NCBI GenBank assembly: GCA_902599315.1
Contig: CACKEY010000005.1
Coordinates: forward strand, 48,837 to 112,836
Source: an uncultured SAR86 cluster bacterium
Lineage (GTDB): Bacteria; Pseudomonadota; Gammaproteobacteria; Magnimaribacterales; D2472
Reading direction: 5' to 3'
DNA: 64,000 nt
Shown: one piece after another, positions 34,187 to 43,348 of the stretch
Position numbering within the stretch: position 1 is the stretch's first letter
How the letters are laid out: each line of letters opens with the position of its first letter
Made by a program: the position numbers and the translations under genes
The notes under the pieces: generated by a model
The model's input: only the letters and a program-made list of their open reading frames with translations
Told to the model about the DNA's origin: nothing
Databases searched by the model: none

Positions 34187-37042
34187 TTACGGATTTATAG
34201 TTGGGTCTGTACCCAATCCTGAACCAAAAACAACAGCATTTAACCAGAGTCTATTAGTTCCTCTTGTAGATCCGCGAAAATTTGGCTCTCCTGAGAACAA
34301 GATTACTTGGCCTTTTCCAATTTTTTCTCTTGTTACATAAGCTGAATTAGCTATTCGTTGAGCAGCCTCTGGCCAAACTAAGCCACTCATTCTGACTTTT
34401 ACTTCCTTATTAGGTGGAATTAAAGACCAATTTATTTGTTTTGATTTAAGTGAATTTAAATTTGGTACAAGCGCACCAATTCTAACAGCTGCTTCTACAT
34501 TACTTCCCGTCATTAAGACAGGATAGTCTGAGTACAATACAGGCAATATATTTGGACTACCAAAAGTTAACCAATGTTTTTGATCAGTTCTACCAGCTAC
34601 AAATGATCCAGATGGCATAAAAATTGATTGCCATTCATCTCTCATTTCAAACTGTTCCTTGGACATCTCGCTTTCGTTGATTTCCCATGGATAATCAATT
34701 AAATTATCAACACTATTGCTATTAACTTTGTCCTTATCAATCTGATCATCTAAAGCCATTATCTCTCTCATAAGATCAAATTTATAATCATTAACATCTT
34801 CAAACACATTTTGTATTTGTTTTGTGTTCCCTAAACCATCATTTGAAGATAAAAATCTTGTTGATCTATTATGAGCAATCAAGGTGCCACCATTTTTTAT
34901 CCATTCAGATAGGTTCTCTAATTCGCTAGCACTCATATCGGGATAACCGCTTGGAAGAATTAATGTGTTATAGCGTCTCAAGTCGGCATATCCAGCAAAA
35001 GAACCATTTACAAGGCTGTGCCTAATTCCAAGATGATGATCTAATGACCACCAACTCACTCCAACATCATATGAGTTGTAATTACCATGACCTAAAATTG
35101 CAATTTGAGGTTTCTTTAACAATCTAAAATGTCTTCCACCCCAGTCAGGAAGCTCCTCTGGTCCAAAACCAGATTCTATAGAATGAACAGATATATTTAG
35201 ATCAGCAGCTATTTCTTTTATTTGCGTAGTTAAATTTTCGTATTGTGGATTATCCATAGCAATAACAACTACGCTTCCACGAGATAATTTGTGACCGGAG
35301 AGTATTGATTCTTTATCGATAATTCGAACTTGAATATCTTCTTCAAGCAATCTTGCAGCAAACGCAACTGATCTATCATCATCACCGTTGGTTGCCCACA
35401 TTACAGCATTATCATTTACTTCAATATTGCTAGAGGAGGGCTCCCAAGTAACAATATTTTTATCAATATGTTCTAAGGCAGTAACAGCTGGCAAACCAAA
35501 CATCATTGTAAAGTTGAATGCAGTAGTGTCATACATTATGGAAGAGCCATCTCTGAGGTTTTCTTGTCTTTCTTCAATTAGAACTGATTCATCAATTTCG
35601 GCATCAAATTCTAATATTGCCTTTATTAGTGGTGCCTCAGGTTGCCTATTTGGAATAATTAAGCTGCCTTCAGGTATTTCATAATTAGCTTCAATATCAC
35701 CCAATTGATTTACTGCTTTATCTACCAGCAAAGTTTTAGTATTTTTAAATACCTCTATATCTTGGGCTTTTAATTTATCAACTAATGAGTTTAAGCGCCC
35801 ATAATTTTTTGATGGTAAGACAACAAAAGTTTGATTAGCATATTTACTTTCTTTAGAAATATTGTATTTACGACCATCCCAATAATCTTTATACATCGCT
35901 TTTGTATTAACTTTTAAAGTATTAAGATTTTCAATAGTGCTTACAAATTGATGATGAACTGATTCTTTATATGATTGAATAGTTCCTTCAGGTCTTCTTA
36001 CGCCATCTTCTGACATTCGTGATTGTTCATAGAGTATCCCAAGACTGCCGCGAAATTGAACATAAAATGAGTATCCTGGGTAAAGATCTTCATGCCATTC
36101 TCCGGTATAAAAACGCCAATTTTTTTTATCAAAAGCCTCAGCTTGATCTTGTGCGAAAACATTTCCCCATTTAATTAGATCTTCATCTATGTTTTTATTA
36201 ATTGGCTCTCTAGGAGGTCCCGTCATGAAAGTATCTTGGGCACCCATTTCATGTCCATCAACCAGGATTTGAGGCCTCCATTTGTTTATTAATTTTACTC
36301 TTCCTTGAGTTTCGGGTTGAGTTAGGTAAAACCAGTCTCTATTTAAATCAAAGTAATAATGATTCGTCCTTCCATATGGCCAATCCCCTGTATGTAAGAG
36401 CGATTGATCATCATAGTTTGGTGCTGTGCCTCGGTATTGTTCCAATGATTTTGCAAATCTATCTCTACCGTCAGGATTCATCATAGGATCAATAATAACC
36501 ACCATGTTGTTAAGTAAATCTTCAACTGCAGGATCATTGCTAGCAATCAGATGATAGATAACTCCTAACGCAGCATCTGCTCCAGATGTTTCATTTCCAT
36601 GGATAGAATATGCCATCCATGCTATTGCAGGTAATGATTCAATAATTGAATTTGCTTCGCGATTATTTATTTTTCTTGCGTCAGATATTTTTGAAATATT
36701 TTCTTTAATTTGGTCAAGATTATTTATATTTTCAGGTGATGAAATAAAAAGCGCATAAAGAGGGCGATTTTCATGAGACCTTGCATATTCAACAACCTTT
36801 ATTTTATTTGACTGCTTTGACCATTTTAAGATTGCATTAGATATTTGGGATGGATTAGCCACTCTATCTCCATAATTAAAATCTAAAAATTCATTAGGAT
36901 GATCAATTGAATCAATGTATGAGCCTGATAGAATTTTTTCTACATACAAATCTTTAGAGTATGAGGTAGGTTTTGTCAGGGTTTCACTATTTAAAATAGT
37001 TGAAAATATTAATGTAAATGTAAGTAAATTTTTGATATTCAT
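34187..37042 (-). CDS. Large exported M14 zinc carboxypeptidase
   Basis: A 951-residue exported metallopeptidase. A signal peptide covers about residues 1-19. The M14 catalytic domain has His148 and Glu151 (SIHGNETSGADAALG), Asn189-Pro-Asp-Gly-Arg (MMNPDGRDRF), the third zinc ligand His264 (VDGHEMGAQDTF), and the catalytic Glu339 (GSLGILYEQSRMSE). After about residue 400 come domains of unknown role, then a GATase1/DJ-1-like part (PQIAILGHGNYNSYDVGVSWWSLDHH and LRRYNTLILPSGYPDMS). It is likely periplasmic and degrades peptides. It is divergent from the dehalogenase-like hydrolase; the 67-bp spacer holds an inverted repeat. Confidence 0.88.
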   Translation of the reverse strand: MNIKNLLTFTLIFSTILNSETLTKPTSYSKDLYVEKILSGSYIDSIDHPNEFLDFNYGDRVANPSQISNAILKWSKQSNKIKVVEYARSHENRPLYALFISSPENINNLDQIKENISKISDARKINNREANSIIESLPAIAWMAYSIHGNETSGADAALGVIYHLIASNDPAVEDLLNNMVVIIDPMMNPDGRDRFAKSLEQYRGTAPNYDDQSLLHTGDWPYGRTNHYYFDLNRDWFYLTQPETQGRVKLINKWRPQILVDGHEMGAQDTFMTGPPREPINKNIDEDLIKWGNVFAQDQAEAFDKKNWRFYTGEWHEDLYPGYSFYVQFRGSLGILYEQSRMSEDGVRRPEGTIQSYKESVHHQFVSTIENLNTLKVNTKAMYKDYWDGRKYNISKESKYANQTFVVLPSKNYGRLNSLVDKLKAQDIEVFKNTKTLLVDKAVNQLGDIEANYEIPEGSLIIPNRQPEAPLIKAILEFDAEIDESVLIEERQENLRDGSSIMYDTTAFNFTMMFGLPAVTALEHIDKNIVTWEPSSSNIEVNDNAVMWATNGDDDRSVAFAARLLEEDIQVRIIDKESILSGHKLSRGSVVVIAMDNPQYENLTTQIKEIAADLNISVHSIESGFGPEELPDWGGRHFRLLKKPQIAILGHGNYNSYDVGVSWWSLDHHLGIRHSLVNGSFAGYADLRRYNTLILPSGYPDMSASELENLSEWIKNGGTLIAHNRSTRFLSSNDGLGNTKQIQNVFEDVNDYKFDLMREIMALDDQIDKDKVNSNSVDNLIDYPWEINESEMSKEQFEMRDEWQSIFMPSGSFVAGRTDQKHWLTFGSPNILPVLYSDYPVLMTGSNVEAAVRIGALVPNLNSLKSKQINWSLIPPNKEVKVRMSGLVWPEAAQRIANSAYVTREKIGKGQVILFSGEPNFRGSTRGTNRLWLNAVVFGSGLGTDPTINP

Positions 37043-37055
37043 ATAAATAGTTTAA

Positions 37056-37080
37056 GTATTATCTATTCAGATGATAATAC
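37056..37080. repeat. Inverted repeat between divergent M14 peptidase and dehalogenase genes
   Basis: GTATTATC and GATAATAC form perfect 8-bp arms separated by 9 bp (TATTCAGAT). The element occupies more than a third of the 67-bp spacer between two divergent start codons, where any promoters must lie. It is therefore a reasonable candidate regulator site. Confidence 0.45.
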
Positions 37081-37109
37081 ATATCGTAGACTTTATTAGA
37101 TAAAATTTT

Positions 37110-38228
37110 ATGAAAAAGCTTGTATCAATAGTATTTATCTTAGCAGTAATTATAGCTGGTATATTTCTATATTTAAGAAATTCAGATATAGATGTTAATT
37201 ATAAAAGATTTAATGTGGTTGCACCCGGAATTCTTAGAACACCGGCAGAAAGTTTTAAAAACATTGCAGATTATCCATTTAAAGCAAACTATCTTATGAT
37301 TGGCGATACACGTATTCATTACTTAGATGAAGGTCCAAAAGAGGGAGAAATCATATATTTGCTTCATGGTGAGCCTGCTTGGAGTTACTTATTTAGAAAA
37401 ATGATTCCAACTCTTACCAAGGCAGGGTACAGAGTAATAGCTCCTGATATGGTTGGATTTGGAAAATCTGATAAATATGCGTCAATAGACGATTATTCAC
37501 ATCAAATGCATGTTGATAAAATGACTCAATTAGTAGTTGAGCTTGATTTAAATAATATTACAGCCCATGTTCATGATTGGGGAGGTTTGGTTGGTCTTAG
37601 GGTTATTGCAGAAGAGCCTGAAAGATTTTCAAGAGTTATTGCTTCTAATACTAGTTTGATAGCACCTGGGAGAGGTTTCTTTAATGAGATCATATCTTTT
37701 ATCGGTTATCCCTTATTCAAATTAGCTATATGGTTTCAAGGACCAGCCACATGGGAAGAATTTATTGGCGGGAATGGATTTGCAGGCTGGATAAGATATT
37801 CAAGATTTACGGATAACATTGATGTCGGTGGGATTATGCAAACCTTGGGCAATGTAAATGATGATGAAAGAATAGGGTACGAGGCACCATATCCAAACGC
37901 TACCTATAAAGCAGGCGCTCAAATTTTTCCATATTTAATACCCAGTGAATTAAGAAAAAATGAAAAGGCCTACAGAGAAGTTTTTGAGAAATGGAATAAA
38001 CCTTTCTTAATCGCAAATAGTGATAACGATCCTGTTACAAAAAATAATCCTAGAATGGTTGAAATGTTAAAAAGAATACCATCTGCTGAGGAACTAATCA
38101 TTGAAGGGCCAGGGCACTTTATACAAGAAGAAGCTGGGCCAGAATATGCTAATTTAATAATTAACTTTATTAATGGTGATCCAAAGCCTTTTAAGAAGAA
38201 GAGAAGGACAATAGATATAGAGCTTTAA
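37110..38228 (+). CDS. Membrane-anchored haloalkane dehalogenase-like hydrolase (HLD-I/DhlA type)
   Basis: A 372-residue alpha/beta hydrolase. Residues 3-22 are a hydrophobic anchor (LVSIVFILAVIIAGIFLYL), so the enzyme probably faces the periplasm. The nucleophile is Asp156 in HVHDWGGLVG, with Trp157 as one halide-binding residue. HGEP (86-89) is the DhlA-type oxyanion/halide element, Asp307 in NSDNDPVT the acid, and His336 in GPGHFIQEE the base. This set is that of subfamily I haloalkane dehalogenases. Close relatives include esterase- or epoxide-hydrolase-like enzymes, so halogenated substrates are likely but not proven. It is divergent from the M14 gene. Confidence 0.82.
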   Translation: MKKLVSIVFILAVIIAGIFLYLRNSDIDVNYKRFNVVAPGILRTPAESFKNIADYPFKANYLMIGDTRIHYLDEGPKEGEIIYLLHGEPAWSYLFRKMIPTLTKAGYRVIAPDMVGFGKSDKYASIDDYSHQMHVDKMTQLVVELDLNNITAHVHDWGGLVGLRVIAEEPERFSRVIASNTSLIAPGRGFFNEIISFIGYPLFKLAIWFQGPATWEEFIGGNGFAGWIRYSRFTDNIDVGGIMQTLGNVNDDERIGYEAPYPNATYKAGAQIFPYLIPSELRKNEKAYREVFEKWNKPFLIANSDNDPVTKNNPRMVEMLKRIPSAEELIIEGPGHFIQEEAGPEYANLIINFINGDPKPFKKKRRTIDIEL

Positions 38229-38292
38229 AATACATATAAGTTCGCATAATATATATTATGTTAAATTATAAAGTTGTATAAAGAGATAAAAT

Positions 38293-38787
38293 CTATGAAA
38301 ACCAGGAATGTTTACCGAATTGATTGGGTTTTACCTCCGTTTCTGTATTAACAAAGTATTCAAAACCCTTAATAACATTATTTATATATCTTTGAAGCAT
38401 GGGCCTAACAAATAAGTACCATGACAAATTTTGCATAAATTTACTCTTAAATGGTGTGTAATGATGTATTTCAGGGTTAATTCTTACTCTTAATGAAGAT
38501 ATTTCATCATTACCCTCAATGAGCCAGTTAACTTGAGCCATTTTTGATTTATTTTTTCTTCCTATGATTAAATCATAGCCATTTTCATGCCAATTAAAGA
38601 AATTTCTTTCAAGGGTTAAACCATTCAAGTACTCTAGCTCATCAATTGAATTCGGACCTGGCCATTTAATTGCATCATTCCTTTTACAAAATGGATGATA
38701 ATAAGATAAATTACCAGGTTCTTTAATTATATTTAAAAGATAAGATTTCGATTTTTGAAAAGATCTTTTAGCCTCAACGAACATCAT
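38293..38787 (-). CDS. SRPBCC (START/polyketide-cyclase-like) domain protein
   Basis: A 164-residue protein whose pattern fits the SRPBCC ligand-binding fold: FVEAKRSFQKSKSYLLNIIKEPGNLSYYHPFC at the start, WPGPNSIDELEYLNG, strands QVNWLIEGNDEISSLRVRINPEI, and a long C-terminal helix LFVRPMLQRYINNVIKGFEYFV. Such proteins bind hydrophobic or aromatic ligands, and some are cyclases. There is no signal peptide. It is the last gene of the minus-strand operon that starts with the aldehyde dehydrogenase, 10 bp after the HLD-II gene. The fold assignment comes from pattern only. Confidence 0.65.
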   Translation of the reverse strand: MMFVEAKRSFQKSKSYLLNIIKEPGNLSYYHPFCKRNDAIKWPGPNSIDELEYLNGLTLERNFFNWHENGYDLIIGRKNKSKMAQVNWLIEGNDEISSLRVRINPEIHHYTPFKSKFMQNLSWYLFVRPMLQRYINNVIKGFEYFVNTETEVKPNQFGKHSWFS

Positions 38788-38797
38788 TTAACACCTT

Positions 38798-39652
38798 TTA
38801 CAAATTATTTATAAAATCCTTTATATGAACTGTAATTTCATCGGGAGAATCCTCTTGGATGAAATGGTTACCTTTTACAGTTACTTCTTTAAGATTATTC
38901 CATTCTCTCACTTCGTCACGTTGAGATCCAACCAATAGAAATCCTGGATCAGCATTAATAAATAATTTTGGTATGTTTGAATTTTTATGGAATTCTGCAT
39001 TTTTATTAATTTCTATGAAAGTATCACCAGGCTCTTCATCAAGAGGAATATGTCTTGGGAATGTTAAGGTGGGTCTTCTATCCTCACCAGGATTTAAAAA
39101 AGGTCTCAAATACTCCTCTTTTGTTTCATCTGACATCGGTGCTATAGGATCAGCAAATAAAATTCTTTCTATAAAAAAATTTTTATCAAGAACTAATTCT
39201 TCTCCGGCTTTAGATCTAAATAATTTAAATATCTTTGTTCCGGCTTCTGGCCATTGTTCCCATCTTAGTGGGACTGTAACCCCTTCCATAAATGTTATTG
39301 AAGAAATTATCTCTGGATGCATTCTTGCAAACTTCAATCCTAGACCGCAACCCCAATCATGAATCACAAGATTAATTTTTCCTCCAAGGTCTAATTTGGT
39401 TAGAAATGCATCTAAAAAACTATAATGACCATCAAAAGAATAGTCAGAGTTATCAACACCTTCAAGCTTTTCAGAATCACCCATGCCAATTAAGTCAGGA
39501 ACAATTACCCTATGTGATTTTATGAAATTAGGAGCAATGTTTCTCCATAAATATGATGAAGTTGGATTTCCATGAATAAATACAATTGCATCACCCTTAC
39601 CTTCATCAATATAAGCTAATTTTTTATCTTTAACCTCTATATATTTCTTCAT
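38798..39652 (-). CDS. Haloalkane dehalogenase (HLD-II, DhaA/LinB type)
   Basis: A 284-residue cytoplasmic alpha/beta hydrolase that would replace a halogen on an alkyl carbon by hydroxyl. All signature residues of subfamily II are visible. The halide-binding Asn29 is in HGNPTSSYLWRN, the nucleophile Asp99 and second halide ligand Trp100 are in IHDWGCGLG, the acid Glu123 is in FMEGV, and the base His263 is in KGNHFIQED. Length and motifs match DhaA, LinB and DmbA. It is co-transcribed with a DUF1330 gene, a HbpS-like gene, another Asp-nucleophile hydrolase and an aldehyde dehydrogenase, which would fit dehalogenation, oxidation and further breakdown of a haloorganic compound. Confidence 0.9.
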   Translation of the reverse strand: MKKYIEVKDKKLAYIDEGKGDAIVFIHGNPTSSYLWRNIAPNFIKSHRVIVPDLIGMGDSEKLEGVDNSDYSFDGHYSFLDAFLTKLDLGGKINLVIHDWGCGLGLKFARMHPEIISSITFMEGVTVPLRWEQWPEAGTKIFKLFRSKAGEELVLDKNFFIERILFADPIAPMSDETKEEYLRPFLNPGEDRRPTLTFPRHIPLDEEPGDTFIEINKNAEFHKNSNIPKLFINADPGFLLVGSQRDEVREWNNLKEVTVKGNHFIQEDSPDEITVHIKDFINNL

Positions 39653-39676
39653 AGTTATTAAATATTTAAGATTTAA

Positions 39677-39991
39677 TTATCCTCTTGGAGGCAACCCCTT
39701 TACTCTTTGAATAGTTGAATTTGTTGCAGCTCTTCTATGTTTTGATAATTCTTGATAGCCCTCATCAGCCCACCAATTATCTGCATCAGCCTCAGATGGG
39801 AATTTAAATATTATTGCTCTACCAGGTAATGGCTCAGCACCTTCTAAAACTTTTCGCTCATCATCGTAGGTTACAAACTCACCATTGTGCTTTTTTAAAT
39901 AAGAAAAAAACCCTTTTTCATAGATTCTGTACTCATCTGGATCAAGAATTGTTAGGTTAACAACTATATATACTTCTATATTGCTCGACAT
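39677..39991 (-). CDS. DUF1330 family protein
   Basis: A 104-residue dimeric-alpha/beta-barrel-like protein. It has VYIVVNLTILDPDEYRIYEKGFFSYLKKHNGEFVTYDDE at the start and the DUF1330 core GRAIIFKFPSEADADNWWADEGYQELSKHRRAA. Relatives are often found in catabolic operons; biochemical function is not established. It lies between the HLD-II and HbpS-like genes with 24-bp gaps. A purine-rich Shine-Dalgarno (GGAAGGAGAT on the gene strand) is present. Confidence 0.85.
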   Translation of the reverse strand: MSSNIEVYIVVNLTILDPDEYRIYEKGFFSYLKKHNGEFVTYDDERKVLEGAEPLPGRAIIFKFPSEADADNWWADEGYQELSKHRRAATNSTIQRVKGLPPRG

Positions 39992-40015
39992 ATTTTAATC
40001 TCCTTCCTAATAAAA

Positions 40016-40474
40016 TTATTTTATTGTATTGTGACAATATTCTAGTCCAGCGGCTTCAATACCAGCAATAGCACAAATTTCATCTTCATCAGATCGATCT
40101 CCAGATATTCCTACTGCACCAATATTTTTACCATTTTTTTGAATAATCAATCCCCCTGGTGTGGGCATTAATTTTCCGTTAGCTAAGATTTGCATACCAT
40201 TAATTGCTTTATCTAATCGAGGCTGTTCTTCGATGATGTCTCTCAAGGTACTCGTAGAAAAACCTGCGGCTATACAGGACCATGCTTTTGCATAAGCTAC
40301 ATCAGCTCGTGTTAAACCTGATCCATCCTCTGCTAAAGTTGCTCTTATAACACCTGCCACATCAACAACGGTAACTGTTATTGGCATAAAGTTCATTTCT
40401 CTAGCTTTTTTAATAGATTCATGGCAAATATCTAATGATTCTTGTAAAGAGATTTCACCTGGATTTTTTATCAT
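40016..40474 (-). CDS. GlcG/HbpS-like (DUF336) protein
   Basis: A 152-residue protein of the HbpS/GlcG family. SLQESLDICHESIKKAREMNFMPITVTVVDVAGVIRA is followed by TRADVAYAKAWSCIAAGFST, the GGLIIQKNGKNIGAVGISGDRSDEDE core, and AIAGIEAA. Members include an extracellular haem-binding sensor and GlcG of unknown role; bacterial catabolic gene clusters often carry them. No signal peptide is seen here, so it is cytoplasmic. It sits in the middle of the aldehyde dehydrogenase/dehalogenase operon. Confidence 0.87.
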   Translation of the reverse strand: MIKNPGEISLQESLDICHESIKKAREMNFMPITVTVVDVAGVIRATLAEDGSGLTRADVAYAKAWSCIAAGFSTSTLRDIIEEQPRLDKAINGMQILANGKLMPTPGGLIIQKNGKNIGAVGISGDRSDEDEICAIAGIEAAGLEYCHNTIK

Positions 40475-40497
40475 TTAAAACTCCTGTATTGGCACAA

Positions 40498-41781
40498 TTA
40501 AATATTAGAATTTAGATTAAATTCTATATTAATAAAATTATAAATGGCAGCAGCGCAAGCTTTCGGATTTTCAATTACATTAAAATGAGCAGCATCCGGA
40601 ATTAGAAAAAATTTATCGAATGTAGCTCCTACCTTCAATTGAATTTCTTTATACAATCCCATATCAGATACGTATTCTTTTTTTAGAGGAACTGATGATT
40701 GATCTTCAGCTGATGGATAAATATCCTCAATTTCATTTCTAAATAAATTATATTTTCCAAAATATGGTTGATCAGAAATAAGAGATCCATTGGACGCTCT
40801 TTTAAATTCATCTTCCCCTTGAAATTGCATTATGGGTATCGAAGTATTTTTTAAGTTTATTCTATTCTGCACCTCATTATCTATACCCCCTTGAAGAAAA
40901 GATTGCTGAATTTTTTTAAAATAATTTTTATAAGAAATTTGAGATTTATACTTTAGATGTGTGTATCTATCATAGATATCACTACCCCTTTTAGATGATC
41001 TTCCATTAATTTTAAATGTTTCAGAAAGTAAATGGATTGGCTTGTTTAAATTCATAACAGCAAAAAATAATAATCTAAATTGATGATATATAGACATTAT
41101 TCTATGTGGAGGTCCAATAAGGATTTTTGGAGCTAAATTTTTCCATTTTGGATCTACATAATCCCAAACTTGTGAACCTCTAGAATATGTAATAACTCTT
41201 TCAGGGTTATTGATGCAAAGATTTTCTAGAATAACAGCTCCCCTATCGTGTCCAACAACATGAGCGGCGTCAATTCCCATTTCATCCATTAATAAATTTA
41301 CTGTTTTGGATTGATTAACATGACTAAATTTTGGATCAATTTTATGAGTTGAAAAATCAATTTCTTTTTGAGTTATTAAACTTTCACCGTTGGAGATGGC
41401 AAATTCATTAGAATACTCAATAGCAAAGTGTTCATCATAATAAGGTATATTAAAAATTATTATCCTAAGAGTTGAGTCTATTTTATGAAGTTGCTCTGCC
41501 AACCAGGACATCGACTCAATTGGATTTGTTGGTATCCCACCAATCAACAATAAAGTTTTATCTGAAGTTGCCTCATGATCACCAATTTCACAAACTGCAT
41601 GATCCTCATTTCCAATGGAAACAAAATATTCTTTAAAATTTAATCTTTTAATTGATGAAGTTTCTCTAAGGGATATTCGAAGATTTATGTATATATCAAT
41701 AAATACAAATACTATTAAAGTAAGGATACTTAGTATTCGATCTAGCAACTTAGTTATCGTTTCTTGGAAATCCCAAATCAA
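40498..41781 (-). CDS. Membrane-anchored alpha/beta hydrolase with Asp nucleophile (epoxide hydrolase/dehalogenase-like)
   Basis: A 427-residue hydrolase. Residues 15-33 form a hydrophobic anchor (LSILTLIVFVFIDIYI). The nucleophile elbow is GHDRGAV with Asp179, as in epoxide hydrolases and fluoroacetate dehalogenases, and the base His is in IPDAAHFNVIENP near the C-terminus. The oxyanion region reads IGGIPTNP rather than HGxP. The frame starts at a TTG (41781) that overlaps the upstream aldehyde dehydrogenase by 32 bp. A second TTG at residue 12 is also possible, so the start is uncertain. Its position in the operon suggests hydrolysis of an epoxide, halide or ring-cleavage product. Confidence 0.78.
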   Translation of the reverse strand: MIWDFQETITKLLDRILSILTLIVFVFIDIYINLRISLRETSSIKRLNFKEYFVSIGNEDHAVCEIGDHEATSDKTLLLIGGIPTNPIESMSWLAEQLHKIDSTLRIIIFNIPYYDEHFAIEYSNEFAISNGESLITQKEIDFSTHKIDPKFSHVNQSKTVNLLMDEMGIDAAHVVGHDRGAVILENLCINNPERVITYSRGSQVWDYVDPKWKNLAPKILIGPPHRIMSIYHQFRLLFFAVMNLNKPIHLLSETFKINGRSSKRGSDIYDRYTHLKYKSQISYKNYFKKIQQSFLQGGIDNEVQNRINLKNTSIPIMQFQGEDEFKRASNGSLISDQPYFGKYNLFRNEIEDIYPSAEDQSSVPLKKEYVSDMGLYKEIQLKVGATFDKFFLIPDAAHFNVIENPKACAAAIYNFINIEFNLNSNI

Positions 41782-43237
41782 CTTTGCTATCAGCAGGATC
41801 TGGCCAACGAGTTGTTAAGGATTTAGTCTTGGTATAAAACTCAATTGATGTTGGGCCAAAAGCTTTAGTTTCAGAGAATCCACTGTCCTTCCAGCCACCA
41901 AAACTATGCGCGTAAGTTGGTAAAGGAATTGGGACATTTATGCCGACTGAACCAGCTTGAATCTCATCAGACCACTTCTTTGCAACTCCTCCATCACGTG
42001 TAAATAAAGCAGCTCCATTCCCTAAATTATGTGAATGAGTGATTTTCATTGCTTCATCGTAAGTTTTAGCCCTGACAAAGGATAATACAGGCCCAAAAAT
42101 TTCATTTTCGTAGACAGCCATGCCTGGTTTAACATTATCTATTAATGTAGGACCTACAAAACATCCTTCTAATGAATTGGATCTAATTCTTCCATCAACA
42201 ACTAGAGTTGCTCCATCGGGTTCAGCACTGTCAATAAATGAGTAAATTTTATCTTTATTTTCTTGTGAGATGACTGGTCCTAATTGAGTTTCATCGTCAT
42301 CAGTAACACCCATGACCAAACTTGGCATTCTCTCTTTAATTTTGTTCAAAAGTTCATCAGCTATGTCACCTACAGCGACTACAACTGAAACGGCCATACA
42401 TCTTTGTCCAGCTGCACCGAAACTAGCAGACACAGCTGCATCAGCTGACATATCTAAATCAGCATCTGGCAAGACAATCATATGATTTTTACCTCCACCA
42501 AGTGCTTGAACTTTTGTATTGTGTTCTACACCCAAAATTTTAAGACTTTTTGCAGCAGCAGTACTTCCAATAAATGCTAAACCATTAACCTTTTCATGAC
42601 GCACAAGAAGCTCAACTATTTCTTTATTGCCGTTGATGACATTAAAACAACCATTTGGTAATCCAACATCTTCATATATATCAGCATATAGTCTTGAAAT
42701 AGAGGGTACCTTCTCGCTTGGTTTAGCTATATAAGTATTACCAGTTACCAAAGCCATGGAGCTGTGAAGAATAGGTATCAGAATTGGAAAATTAAACGGA
42801 CCAACACCGGCAACAACTCCAATTGGAAATCTTAAGTCAGCAATATCAATTCCTCCAGCAACATTTTGGCTGAAATGTGTAGGGTAAAAATGCTGAATTC
42901 CAGCAACATGAGTAAGAGCCTGAATCGCCCTATCTAACTCTGCTTCAGCATCAGGCTTTGTTTTACCAGCTTCATTAATGCATATATTAATAATTTCAGA
43001 TGATCTATCTATTACGTATTGTCTAAACTTAAGAATAAGCTCAGCCCTATAAGTTAATCCTGTTTTTGACCAACTTTTAGCTGCTTCGTAAGCAGATTCC
43101 ACAGCTAAATTTGCAGTTTCACTTGTCGCATAATGCACTTCACCTATTTCACTACCATACGATGGATTAACTATTGGAGATGATTGAGTTGAGATAGAAC
43201 AACTTTTACCATTTATATAATTATCAACTTTGTACAT
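41750..43237 (-). CDS. mmsA: CoA-acylating methylmalonate/malonate-semialdehyde dehydrogenase-like (MmsA)
   Basis: An aldehyde dehydrogenase of 495 residues of the MmsA type, which makes propionyl-CoA or acetyl-CoA from (methyl)malonate semialdehyde. VAGVGPFNFPILIP, AKPSEKVP and GLAFIGSTAAAK are the NAD- and substrate-binding blocks. ALGGGKNHMIVLPDADL lacks the general-base Glu, as in MmsA. The catalytic Cys280 is in GAAGQRCMA. The C-terminal GPVLSFVRA and SVGINVPIPLPTYAHSFGGWKDSGF are characteristic. It is the first gene of a six-gene minus-strand operon and is divergent from the flavin hydroxylase. Confidence 0.9.
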   Translation of the reverse strand: MYKVDNYINGKSCSISTQSSPIVNPSYGSEIGEVHYATSETANLAVESAYEAAKSWSKTGLTYRAELILKFRQYVIDRSSEIINICINEAGKTKPDAEAELDRAIQALTHVAGIQHFYPTHFSQNVAGGIDIADLRFPIGVVAGVGPFNFPILIPILHSSMALVTGNTYIAKPSEKVPSISRLYADIYEDVGLPNGCFNVINGNKEIVELLVRHEKVNGLAFIGSTAAAKSLKILGVEHNTKVQALGGGKNHMIVLPDADLDMSADAAVSASFGAAGQRCMAVSVVVAVGDIADELLNKIKERMPSLVMGVTDDDETQLGPVISQENKDKIYSFIDSAEPDGATLVVDGRIRSNSLEGCFVGPTLIDNVKPGMAVYENEIFGPVLSFVRAKTYDEAMKITHSHNLGNGAALFTRDGGVAKKWSDEIQAGSVGINVPIPLPTYAHSFGGWKDSGFSETKAFGPTSIEFYTKTKSLTTRWPDPADSKVDLGFPRNDN

Positions 43238-43304
43238 AATGTTCTCTTTTATTTAAAGCTATATAATAGCTAATTATTTGTATAATGCAGAATTTTAAAT
43301 ATCC

Positions 43305-43318
43305 TAACCACTTGACTA
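43305..43318. promoter_or_regulatory. Candidate TetR operator, weaker copy
   Basis: TAACCACTTGACTA lies in the 111-bp spacer between the divergent aldehyde dehydrogenase and flavin hydroxylase genes. It matches the left half of the perfect palindrome in front of the TonB receptor (TAACCA) and has four of six matching positions in the right half. The TetR gene is the second gene downstream. The site is inferred. Confidence 0.4.
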
Positions 43319-43348
43319 AAATAAAGCAATCTAAAAAATTTATTTACT

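Noticed and set aside
38245..38260. CATAATATATATTATG palindrome between convergent genes as a terminator
   Set aside because: The stem is all A-T except the end pair and has no T-run; too weak for intrinsic termination.
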